From NCBI GenBank assembly GCA_023436065.1, contig JAEZKU010000005.1, positions 1 through 64,000 on the forward strand: 64,000 nucleotides of DNA. The letters are read 5' to 3'. The stretch's first letter is position 1, and each line of letters starts with the position of its first letter. The notes under the pieces were generated by a model. The model saw only the letters and a list, made by a program, of their open reading frames with translations, was not told where the DNA came from and did not search any database. Source of the stretch: Bacillota bacterium (GTDB lineage Bacteria; Bacillota; Clostridia; Lachnospirales; Lachnospiraceae). Shown piece after piece: positions 1 to 6,897 of the stretch. Made by a program: the position numbers and the translations under genes.

Positions 1-293
1 AAACGACTAACCTTCCTGTAATTCAGTTTGTGAGGTGAAAATCTATACTCACCTATACAATAGATATTTTATTAATCTTAGAGTAAATCAACTATCAACT
101 ATGGAATTTTAATTTACAATTAAGGTATATTTCCGGTATAGGAGCCTTGGAGGTCAGGTGATTATGAAATCATGAAATGATAGGATATCCTTCATGAAAT
201 ACTTGAAACATCGACTGCCAAATGTTAAAATATGGTGGACGAGTACCGTTATTCAAAGGCGAATGAAGAGATGGATTGAGAGGAAAAGCAAGA
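1..293. other. Intergenic region at window start, no gene seen
   Basis: No convincing coding sequence. A small inverted repeat (GGTGA at about 34-38 with TCACC at about 50-54) lies near the left edge and may be the end of a terminator for a gene outside the window. The sequence is AT rich and a good ribosome binding site at about 150 leads only to a three-codon frame, so I do not call a gene. Confidence 0.5.
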
Positions 294-1871
294 ATGAATG
301 AGAAGAAGAACAGGAGAGGTACATGGCGAGTGATCGCTGTGATTGCTGTTGTCCTGATTATATACACTGTAATTTGCTATATCATTATAGATCGAAATCC
401 AGGTAAACGAGATGAGGTGGATGAGGATTCCCGAAAAGAGCTGATCGCAGTGACCTTGGATCACATGACCACGTTACCACTGCCTGATTCTGACAACTCA
501 ATAGAGTGGGAATGCGGGACCTGCTATAGCGATATTTCAAAGAAGAATATGGAGGCATATCTACGCAGATTATCGGACGCCGGATGGAGGAAGTATAACG
601 GTAAAGCACTAAGTAGCGAGGTCCCTTCCGGAACTACGGTATATGAGCTAGTCAACGGGGATCATATGCTTCAGCTGATTACTTTTTTTGAAGATAAGGA
701 TGTTGCGTTCTATAACAGCATTCTGGTCTATTATGATGATGACATATCAGTAAGTGAACTGAAAGCCAGAAAGGGTGCTGTGACGAAGGAAGAGATCCTT
801 CCCCTCATCCAGTATCAGGTAGATGAATTGTCCAGGCAGGGTAAGATTTCTGACAATAAGGACAAGGTTACCGGCCTGTTCGAGATCAATATTGATCAGG
901 GCTATGACAAACTGCAGCTACAGGCCTTTGCAGCATATAGTGATATGGGATTTACGGGTTGCTTTCTTGTCAGAAACAGAATTGTGACCTATGTTCCGGG
1001 CAATTTGGCAAACTCCAATGTCCTGGATATCGACCAGGATGGGAAATATGAGATACTTGATGCTTATCATACCTGGCAGGGAAATACCTATAAATTGGAA
1101 TTGATAGCATATGAGTATATGAATCCACAGACCGTTGATTCTCTCACGGAGATTCTGAGGCAGAAGTATTATACCTGCTTTGTTCCTGTTGATGGATATG
1201 ATGCGTATAAGCTCAATATGGACCGTGCTGAGACGGTGACTTTGATCGGTGAGACAAAGGATTACGGAAAGGTTCAGGTAGTAAATGGGGAATTTGCAAT
1301 TATCGGAGATGAAGATGAAAGCTTCCTGACCTGGTCTGATTCCTTTGATCAAAGCCGCCTGAGTAAGATAGAAAAGATAATACCGGAGACCCCTCCGTCA
1401 ATCGATATCAGTATGGAGACCTCGAAGCTGGATTATATCGTAAGGATGTCCGACTGGGACGGCAAGACAGAATCAACTGAGTTTACTCAGCTGGCGGATA
1501 CCCTTATCGAAAAATATCCGACAACGCCGCTGGTCAGCTTGGAGACTGCTGCAGTCAATGAAAGTGCAACCAGAATCATCATAGATTTTAAAGAGCATAT
1601 TCCGGACAGTATTCGGGTCTATGATGCCATGCTGACAGAGAAGAATACAATCCGTTATAACATTAATACAGAGCAGGTGGTTCAGATCATAGATGACAGT
1701 AGGGTATCCTTTCCGCTATCCCAACATTTTGCATATTATCTTAGCTCGGACTCCAAGGATTATGATAAGGAATGGAGAAGATTGTTTCAGGTGGTCTGTA
1801 AGTGGAAGGGTAAGGAATGTATCTATGCTTTTCTGGTAAATACCAAGGGCAAGTCACTGGAAGGAAATTGA
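294..1871 (+). CDS. Membrane-anchored protein of unknown function
   Basis: A 525-residue protein I do not recognise. Residues 1-9 are basic (MNEKKNRRG) and residues 10-30 form one hydrophobic segment rich in V, I and Y. The rest is polar, so the protein is probably anchored in the membrane with a large outside domain. Around residue 240 there is a DIDQDGKYEILD stretch that resembles the Ca2+-binding or FG-GAP-like loops of surface proteins. I chose ATG 294 because GAGAGG lies about 10 bases upstream; an in-frame TTG at 276 has no better signal. The gene stands alone: the next coding gene is hydE after a 370-base gap that holds a separate RNA unit. Coding is well supported by length and codon use; the role is unknown. 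Confidence 0.75.
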   Translation: MNEKKNRRGTWRVIAVIAVVLIIYTVICYIIIDRNPGKRDEVDEDSRKELIAVTLDHMTTLPLPDSDNSIEWECGTCYSDISKKNMEAYLRRLSDAGWRKYNGKALSSEVPSGTTVYELVNGDHMLQLITFFEDKDVAFYNSILVYYDDDISVSELKARKGAVTKEEILPLIQYQVDELSRQGKISDNKDKVTGLFEINIDQGYDKLQLQAFAAYSDMGFTGCFLVRNRIVTYVPGNLANSNVLDIDQDGKYEILDAYHTWQGNTYKLELIAYEYMNPQTVDSLTEILRQKYYTCFVPVDGYDAYKLNMDRAETVTLIGETKDYGKVQVVNGEFAIIGDEDESFLTWSDSFDQSRLSKIEKIIPETPPSIDISMETSKLDYIVRMSDWDGKTESTEFTQLADTLIEKYPTTPLVSLETAAVNESATRIIIDFKEHIPDSIRVYDAMLTEKNTIRYNINTEQVVQIIDDSRVSFPLSQHFAYYLSSDSKDYDKEWRRLFQVVCKWKGKECIYAFLVNTKGKSLEGN

Positions 1872-1925
1872 TATCCTACAGGTCATATCAGTACTAGCCT
1901 GTGTCATATAAATAAAACTTGAGTA

Positions 1926-1954
1926 TTTACAAATGAAGCAAAATGAGATATAAT
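1926..1954 (+). promoter_or_regulatory. Strong sigma-A-type promoter
   Basis: TTTACA at 1926-1931 and TATAAT at 1949-1954 are separated by exactly 17 bases. Transcription would start near 1961. The first product is the small RNA unit ending at the terminator at 2129-2159; read-through would reach hydE. Confidence 0.7.
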
Positions 1955-1960
1955 TGTTAA

Positions 1961-2160
1961 ATAAATAACAAAAAATATACGTTCTGACAACAAGGGTGCG
2001 CCCGAGTTTAAGGCGGAGAATAGAGAAACAATTATCGGAATATGTAGAACAACAGGATCTGAAGCTGTTAGCTGTCTGTGCTGAAGCAAAAGATTAACCT
2101 GGCAATACGTCTTCGGATTTTTCACTATCCTTGTGCCTTTGCGCACAAGGATTTTTTTTG
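1961..2160 (+). ncRNA. Candidate ~200-nt structured RNA or hydE leader, family not recognised
   Basis: The stretch is framed by a consensus promoter (1926-1954) and a perfect intrinsic terminator (2129-2159) and has no plausible reading frame. Several helices can be drawn by eye: GTTCT 1981-1985 with AGAAC 2046-2050 (extended by ACA/TGT with one bulged base); GGG/CCC around 1995-2003; CAGG-ATCT 2053-2060 with AGAT-(TAA)-CCTG 2091-2101; TTAGC/GCTGA inside it; and a TTCG-capped mini-hairpin near 2110-2117. It could be a free small RNA or an attenuating leader for hydEGF. I compared it from memory with 6S, SRP, NiCo, SAM, c-di-GMP and T-box RNAs and found no convincing match. Confidence 0.5.
2129..2159 (+). 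terminator. Intrinsic terminator upstream of hydE
   Basis: CCTTGTGC (2129-2136) and GCACAAGG (2143-2150) form a perfect 8-bp stem with a six-base loop, followed by ATTTTTTTT. It ends the RNA unit started at about 1961, or acts as an attenuator for hydE, 85 bases downstream. Confidence 0.85.
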
Positions 2161-2244
2161 TGCAATAGATAATGCGTCTATTACACAAAAACGCTCCGCT
2201 GAGGATGCTTAACTATAAAATCTATCAGAAAGCAGGAAGAGAGA

Positions 2245-3297
2245 ATGGAAGAAATAAGGAGCCTGATAAACCGACTGGAGGATCAAAGACTCCTGTCGAA
2301 GGACGAATTGATAACCTTACTGTCACACATCGAAGGGGATGATATTGCTTATCTTCGGGAAAGAGCAAGAGCTGTGGCAAGGAAGAGCTTTGATAACCGG
2401 ATTTATACCCGCGGCTTGATTGAATTTACGAATTACTGCAAAAATGATTGCTATTACTGCGGAATCAGAAGAAGTAACAGGGCAGTGGAGCGTTACAGAC
2501 TGACCAAGGATGAAATCCTGGAATGCTGTAGGGAAGGCTATGAACTTGGCTTTCGGACCTTTGTGCTCCAAGGTGGTGAAGACGGCAGCTACAGTGATGA
2601 TGCCTTGGTTGATATTGTTGCCTCGATTAAGAAGGCTTATCCGGATTGTGCATTGACGCTTTCCATTGGTGAACGCAGTTATGAAAGCTATGAAAGGCTT
2701 TATCAGGCAGGGGCTGACCGTTATCTGTTAAGACATGAGACGGCAGATGAAGAGCATTATGCCAGACTGCATCCTGAGAATTTAAGCTTGAGAAACAGAA
2801 AAGAATGCCTGAATAATCTTAAGAAAATTGGCTATCAGGTGGGTGCGGGCTTTATGGTGGGGTCCCCTTATCAGACCACTGAGAACATAGTGGAGGACCT
2901 GCTCTTTCTGAAGGAGCTTTCACCTGAGATGGTTGGAATCGGTCCCTTCCTTCCTCACCACGAGACACCGTTTGCAGAGGAGCCGAAGGGGTCCATGGAA
3001 TTAACATTGATACTGATCAGTATCCTAAGGTTGATGCTGCCGGATGCGTTGATCCCGGCTACCACGGCACTCGGAACTATTCATCCGAAGGGAAGAGAGG
3101 AAGGAATTTTATCCGGGGCCAATGTGGTTATGCCGAATCTCTCACCCACCAGAGTCCGGAAGAATTATGAACTCTATGATAATAAAATCTGTACCGGGGA
3201 TGAAGCAGCAGAATGTCGTTTTTGCCTTGATCGGAGAATGAAGGGCATAGGCTATGAGCTTACGGTAAACAGAGGAGATCATCAGTCAAGGAAGTAA
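2245..3297 (+). CDS. hydE: [FeFe]-hydrogenase H-cluster radical SAM maturase HydE
   Basis: HydE (350 residues) is one of three maturases that build the 2Fe subcluster of [FeFe]-hydrogenase; it is a radical SAM enzyme acting on a HydG-derived Fe(CO)2(CN)cysteine complex to help form the dithiolate bridge. The radical SAM motif CKNDCYYC (C-x3-C-x2-C) is near residues 65-72. A second cluster motif, C-x7-C-x2-C, is present near the C terminus (ICTGDEAAECRFC). The start at ATG 2245 follows an AGGAAGAGAG ribosome binding site. hydG follows after 98 bases and hydF after that, so the three probably share transcription. Upstream lies a terminator-bounded RNA that might control expression. Identification is secure. 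Confidence 0.95.
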   Translation: MEEIRSLINRLEDQRLLSKDELITLLSHIEGDDIAYLRERARAVARKSFDNRIYTRGLIEFTNYCKNDCYYCGIRRSNRAVERYRLTKDEILECCREGYELGFRTFVLQGGEDGSYSDDALVDIVASIKKAYPDCALTLSIGERSYESYERLYQAGADRYLLRHETADEEHYARLHPENLSLRNRKECLNNLKKIGYQVGAGFMVGSPYQTTENIVEDLLFLKELSPEMVGIGPFLPHHETPFAEEPKGSMELTLILISILRLMLPDALIPATTALGTIHPKGREEGILSGANVVMPNLSPTRVRKNYELYDNKICTGDEAAECRFCLDRRMKGIGYELTVNRGDHQSRK

Positions 3298-3395
3298 ATA
3301 GATAGAGAGAAATCAGCAGGCTAAACTGACCGGTTATGATGGAAGGATAATCAACAGGGTAACAGACTGTTTACAGGAAAGAAGGAGACAAAATT

Positions 3396-4814
3396 ATGTA
3401 TGATGTGAAATCCAAAAAAGCGGAAGAATTTATTAATCATGAAGAAATTCTGGCAACGCTTGAATATGCCAGGGAGAACAAGAACAATCGCGAATTAATC
3501 CACAGTATTTTAAAGAAGGCGGAGGAATGTAAGGGCATTACCCATAGGGAGGCTTCGGTTCTACTGGAATGCGAGCTGGAGGATGAGGTGCAAAGGATGT
3601 TCGAGCTGGCTGTCAAAATAAAGGAGAAATTCTACGGCAACCGTATCGTTATGTTCGCACCGCTTTATCTGTCTAATTACTGTGTCAACGGGTGCGTGTA
3701 TTGCCCATACCATTATGTGAATAAGCACATACCGAGAAAGAAGCTGACACAGGAGGAGATTCGCAAGGAAGTAATTGCACTTCAGGACATGGGACATAAG
3801 CGACTCGCCTTGGAGGCAGGAGAAGATCCGGTCAATAATCCGTTGGACTATATCCTGGAGAGTATCAGGACGATTTATTCCATCAAGCATAAGAACGGTG
3901 CCATCCGCAGGGTAAATGTCAATATTGCCGCTACCACGGTTGAGGATTATAGAAAGCTTAAGGAGGCAGGAATAGGTACTTATATTCTCTTCCAGGAGAC
4001 TTATCATAAGGAAAATTACGAAAAGCTTCATCCCACAGGTCCGAAGCATAATTATGCTTATCATACAGAAGCGATGGACCGTGCCATGGAAGCGGGAATT
4101 GATGATGTCGGCTTAGGCGTGTTATATGGTCTGAATATGTACCGCTATGACTTTGCCGGAATTCTGATGCATGCAGAGCATCTGGAGGCAGCCATGGGTG
4201 TCGGTCCTCATACCATCAGTGTTCCACGAATTCGTCCTGCGGATGATATTGACCCGAATTCCTTCAAGGATGCCATCTCCGATGAGATTTTCGAGAAGAT
4301 TGTAGCAATACTCAGGATTGCGGTTCCCTACACCGGAATCATCGTATCAACAAGAGAATCTCAAAAAAGCAGGGAGAAGGTATTGAAGCTGGGTGTATCC
4401 CAGATCAGTGGTGGTTCCAGAACCAGTGTCGGCGGATATGCATCACCTGAGCCGGAGGAGGAAAGCTCCGCACAGTTCGATGTGGAGGATACCAGAACTC
4501 TGGACGAAATCGTCAACTGGCTGCTTGCCCAGGGACATATTCCGAGCTTCTGTACCGCCTGCTATCGGGAAGGAAGAACCGGTGACCGCTTTATGCAGCT
4601 GGTGAAATCGGGCCAGATCGCTAATTGCTGTCAGCCCAATGCACTGATGACTCTGAAGGAATACCTGGAGGATTATGCTTCTTCAGATACGAAGGCAAAA
4701 GGAGAAGCACTGATAAAGGAAGAGTTGACCCGCATTCCGAATGAGAAGGTGCTTCGGGTTGCAAAGGAGAATCTGGTGAAGATTGCAGAAGGCAGCAGAG
4801 ATTTCAGATTTTAA
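3396..4814 (+). CDS. hydG: [FeFe]-hydrogenase maturase HydG, tyrosine lyase
   Basis: HydG (472 residues) cleaves tyrosine by radical SAM chemistry to p-cresol and the CO and CN ligands of the H-cluster, releasing an Fe(CO)2(CN)-cysteine synthon. The SAM-cluster motif CVNGCVYC (C-x3-C-x2-C) lies near residues 95-102. The diagnostic C-terminal auxiliary-cluster motif, C-x2-C followed about 22 residues later by another Cys (CTACYREGR ... ANCCQPN), is intact, so the CO/CN-forming site should work. ATG 3396 is preceded by GAAAGAAGGAGA. It lies between hydE and hydF on the same strand. Length and motifs match the family. Confidence 0.96.
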   Translation: MYDVKSKKAEEFINHEEILATLEYARENKNNRELIHSILKKAEECKGITHREASVLLECELEDEVQRMFELAVKIKEKFYGNRIVMFAPLYLSNYCVNGCVYCPYHYVNKHIPRKKLTQEEIRKEVIALQDMGHKRLALEAGEDPVNNPLDYILESIRTIYSIKHKNGAIRRVNVNIAATTVEDYRKLKEAGIGTYILFQETYHKENYEKLHPTGPKHNYAYHTEAMDRAMEAGIDDVGLGVLYGLNMYRYDFAGILMHAEHLEAAMGVGPHTISVPRIRPADDIDPNSFKDAISDEIFEKIVAILRIAVPYTGIIVSTRESQKSREKVLKLGVSQISGGSRTSVGGYASPEPEEESSAQFDVEDTRTLDEIVNWLLAQGHIPSFCTACYREGRTGDRFMQLVKSGQIANCCQPNALMTLKEYLEDYASSDTKAKGEALIKEELTRIPNEKVLRVAKENLVKIAEGSRDFRF

Positions 4815-4862
4815 TGAAGCAGGTATGGATTAATTTGTAATAGTTGATATACTATTAAGAAA

Positions 4863-4891
4863 AAAGTGTCTAAAGGTGCTTTTGACACTTT
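4863..4891. repeat. Hairpin between hydG and hydF
   Basis: AAAGTGTC (4863-4870) pairs with GACACTTT (4884-4891) around a loop containing AAGGTGCTTTT. There is an A-run on the left but no good T-run on the right, so it may be a weak minus-strand-type terminator or an mRNA stability hairpin. Its GTGTCAAAAGCACC core (reverse strand) is shared with elements near 31769 and 55931. Confidence 0.5.
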
Positions 4892-4963
4892 GATATATTG
4901 ATTAATGAATATGGATGCCATTGATTAAATAGTCATAGCAGTGTAATCTGCGGGAGGAATTAT

Positions 4964-6157
4964 ATGAGTTTATACAATACACCAAGAGCAAACCAGCTTC
5001 ACATCGGTATTTTTGGGAAGAGAAACAGTGGAAAATCGACACTGATCAATGCATTGACCGGTCATAATACAGCACTGGTTTCGGATGTGGCCGGAACCAC
5101 GACAGATCCGGTTTATAAGACGATTGAAATCTATGGAATAGGTCCTTGCGTATTGATCGATACTGCTGGCTTTGATGATACGGGATATCTGGGACAGATG
5201 CGTGTGGAGAAGACCAAACTGGCTATGGAAAAGACTGATGTTGCCATCATCGTATGCAGTGAAGAGGACGTATCCCAGGAGCTTGAATGGGCAAAGGCCT
5301 TCAAAGAGCATAAGGCTTCGGTTGTGATGGTCATCAATAAGATTGATCAGATCAGCAATACGGACAAGATTCGGAATAAGATCTATGAAGCGATGAAGGA
5401 GGAACCGATCAAGATCAGCGCCATCTCAAAGCTTGGCATCGAGAAGATCAGAGAAGAGATTATCCGTAAGCTTCCTGAGGATTTCGATGCAAAAAGCATT
5501 ACCGGGGATTTGGTTGGAGAGGGAGATACTGTTCTGCTCGTGATGCCCCAGGATATTCAGGCGCCCAAGGGTCGTCTGATTCTTCCCCAGGTACAGACCC
5601 TGCGCGAATTACTGGACAAAAAATGCCTCGTACTCAGCAGTACTGCAGATAAATATGAAGAAGCCTTGGCCAGCATGACGAAACCACCCAGGCTGATCAT
5701 CACTGATTCACAGGTGTTTCAGCTGGTATATGAGAAGAAACCGGCGGAAAGTCTCCTTACTTCCTTTTCTGTGCTGTATGCCAGCCATAAAGGGGATATC
5801 GACTACTTTGTTAAAAGTGCAGTAGCCCTGGATCAGCTGACAGAGAAGTCTAAGGTACTGATTGCGGAGGCCTGTACCCATGTACCACTGGAGGAGGATA
5901 TCGGCAGGGAGAAGCTTCCGAGGATGCTTCGTAAGAAATGCGGAGAAGGACTGACCATCGTAAATGTGAGTGGTAATGATTTTCCCAAGGATTTATCGGG
6001 ATATGACCTGATCATTCAATGCGGTGCCTGTATGTTCAACCGTAAGTATGTCATGAGCAGGGTGGAGCAGGCAAGAGCTCAGAAGGTCCCCATGACAAAT
6101 TATGGAGTGACAATAGCCTATCTGACTAACATCCTGGATAAGATAGCTCTGACATAA
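4964..6157 (+). CDS. hydF: [FeFe]-hydrogenase maturation GTPase HydF
   Basis: HydF (397 residues) is the GTPase and [4Fe-4S] scaffold on which the 2Fe subcluster is assembled before transfer to apo-hydrogenase. The N-terminal GTPase domain has a P-loop (GKRNSGKST), GTTTDP switch region, DTAGFDD and NKID motifs. The C-terminal cluster domain has C304-x-H306 and C353-x2-C356. In the family motif as I recall it (C-x-H-x46-53-H-C-x2-C) the residue before the second Cys pair is His; here it is Gln352. Start ATG 4964 follows GGGAGGAAT. No hydrogenase subunit gene is in the window, so HydEFG must serve an enzyme encoded elsewhere. Confidence 0.95.
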   Translation: MSLYNTPRANQLHIGIFGKRNSGKSTLINALTGHNTALVSDVAGTTTDPVYKTIEIYGIGPCVLIDTAGFDDTGYLGQMRVEKTKLAMEKTDVAIIVCSEEDVSQELEWAKAFKEHKASVVMVINKIDQISNTDKIRNKIYEAMKEEPIKISAISKLGIEKIREEIIRKLPEDFDAKSITGDLVGEGDTVLLVMPQDIQAPKGRLILPQVQTLRELLDKKCLVLSSTADKYEEALASMTKPPRLIITDSQVFQLVYEKKPAESLLTSFSVLYASHKGDIDYFVKSAVALDQLTEKSKVLIAEACTHVPLEEDIGREKLPRMLRKKCGEGLTIVNVSGNDFPKDLSGYDLIIQCGACMFNRKYVMSRVEQARAQKVPMTNYGVTIAYLTNILDKIALT

Positions 6158-6219
6158 TGTATCACTATTTAATAAATCATACAAGGGGAGGTATGAGTGA
6201 CAGATGGATATCATGATAA

Positions 6220-6384
6220 GGCGTTATCGGCAGGTGCGGTCATATATCCAATGCCAGCTACGCTGTCAAAAGCAGTGCAAGAGGGTATCATATCGGTGAG
6301 CTGCTGGTGAAGGATAGCTTGGCCAAAGGGAGGGAGCTGGGGTTTGCGCTCCTTCAATTTAATGCAGTCGTAAAAACCAAATAG
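6220..6384 (+). pseudogene. C-terminal fragment of a GNAT acetyltransferase
   Basis: Read in the frame of 6238, this stretch gives GRCGHISNASYAVKSSARG followed by YHIGELLVKDSLAKGRELGF and ALLQFNAVV, then a stop at 6382-6384. This is the acetyl-CoA binding core of a GNAT protein (R-G-x-x-I-G loop followed by the QFN strand). There is no start codon in frame: a stop lies at 6217. The N-terminal half is missing, apart from an isolated RBS plus eight-codon frame at 6193. The fragment is therefore a remnant, between hydF and a second GNAT remnant. Confidence 0.7.
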
Positions 6385-6395
6385 GGGGATGTTCT

Positions 6396-6620
6396 ATGGA
6401 GATAGGGATCGCAGCGATGCGTGAGCTGGAGGATATTCTGGAGGTTCTGAATAAAACAACAAAGAAGCTGCTGGATCAAAAGGTAGAGCAATGGAATACC
6501 CCTGGGAGGCTGCACCGATTGAAGGGGACATATAAGAAGGAGCGGTTTCACAAATACCGCAAGGCATAAAGGTTGCTGCCGCAAAAGAAATGTAAGGCAT
6601 AGAAGGTGCTGCTGTAAAGA
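6396..6620 (+). pseudogene. N-terminal fragment of a GNAT acetyltransferase, frameshifted
   Basis: ATG 6396, with a GGGGG ribosome binding site, opens MEIGIAAMRELEDILEVLNK and runs to LLDQKVEQW, typical of the first helices of GNAT enzymes. After W the frame continues as unrelated sequence to a stop at 6567-6569. Moving one base recovers YPWEAAPIEGDI, which matches the conserved QW-x-YP segment, then hits a stop. So the gene has a frameshift and later stops. Together with the fragment at 6220-6384, whose order is reversed (C-terminal piece first), it looks like the decayed remains of two tandem GNAT genes. Confidence 0.65.
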
Positions 6621-6670
6621 AGTGTAAAGCATAGAAAGTGGTTTTTGCAGAAACACTTTTAGATAGACAG

Positions 6671-6820
6671 AGTAAGAATACAGGCATCCCATCATGCACT
6701 ATTTGCCGAACAGCCTGCCGATATTGTTTGACAGAAGCGAACATTTTATGTTCGATAATGACAAACAATATTGGTAGGATGTCCGGGAACCTGTGTGTGA
6801 GGGATGCCTGTATCCTTACT
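6671..6820. repeat. 150-bp palindromic repeat, copy A
   Basis: The left end AGTAAGAATACAGGCATCCC (6671-6690) is matched by the reverse complement of the right end, with one mismatch. The complementarity continues imperfectly to the centre CGAACATTTTATGTTCG (about 6738-6754), so the whole unit folds into one ~65-70 bp stem-loop. Two related copies lie at 17101-17264 and 31895-32053. This one lies between the GNAT remnants (plus) and the WG-repeat gene (minus), that is, at convergent 3' ends. Confidence 0.85.
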
Positions 6821-6897
6821 CGTAACTATAATAAGTATATGCAACAAACATTTTCTATTCAATTACGTTACCAGCAGCAGTACCTTCTATTCATAAT

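Noticed and set aside
918..1352. 144-codon minus-strand frame inside the first unknown gene
   Set aside because: No ribosome binding site and low-quality composition; the plus-strand frame is much longer with a proper start and membrane anchor.
1961..2160. NiCo (czcD) riboswitch
   Set aside because: There is a superficial ACAGG...CCTGGCAA match, but the four-way junction with repeated conserved G-rich segments cannot be drawn.
1904..2188. 94-codon minus-strand frame over the RNA region
   Set aside because: It crosses the perfect plus-strand terminator and promoter and has no start signal; the RNA reading explains the signals better.
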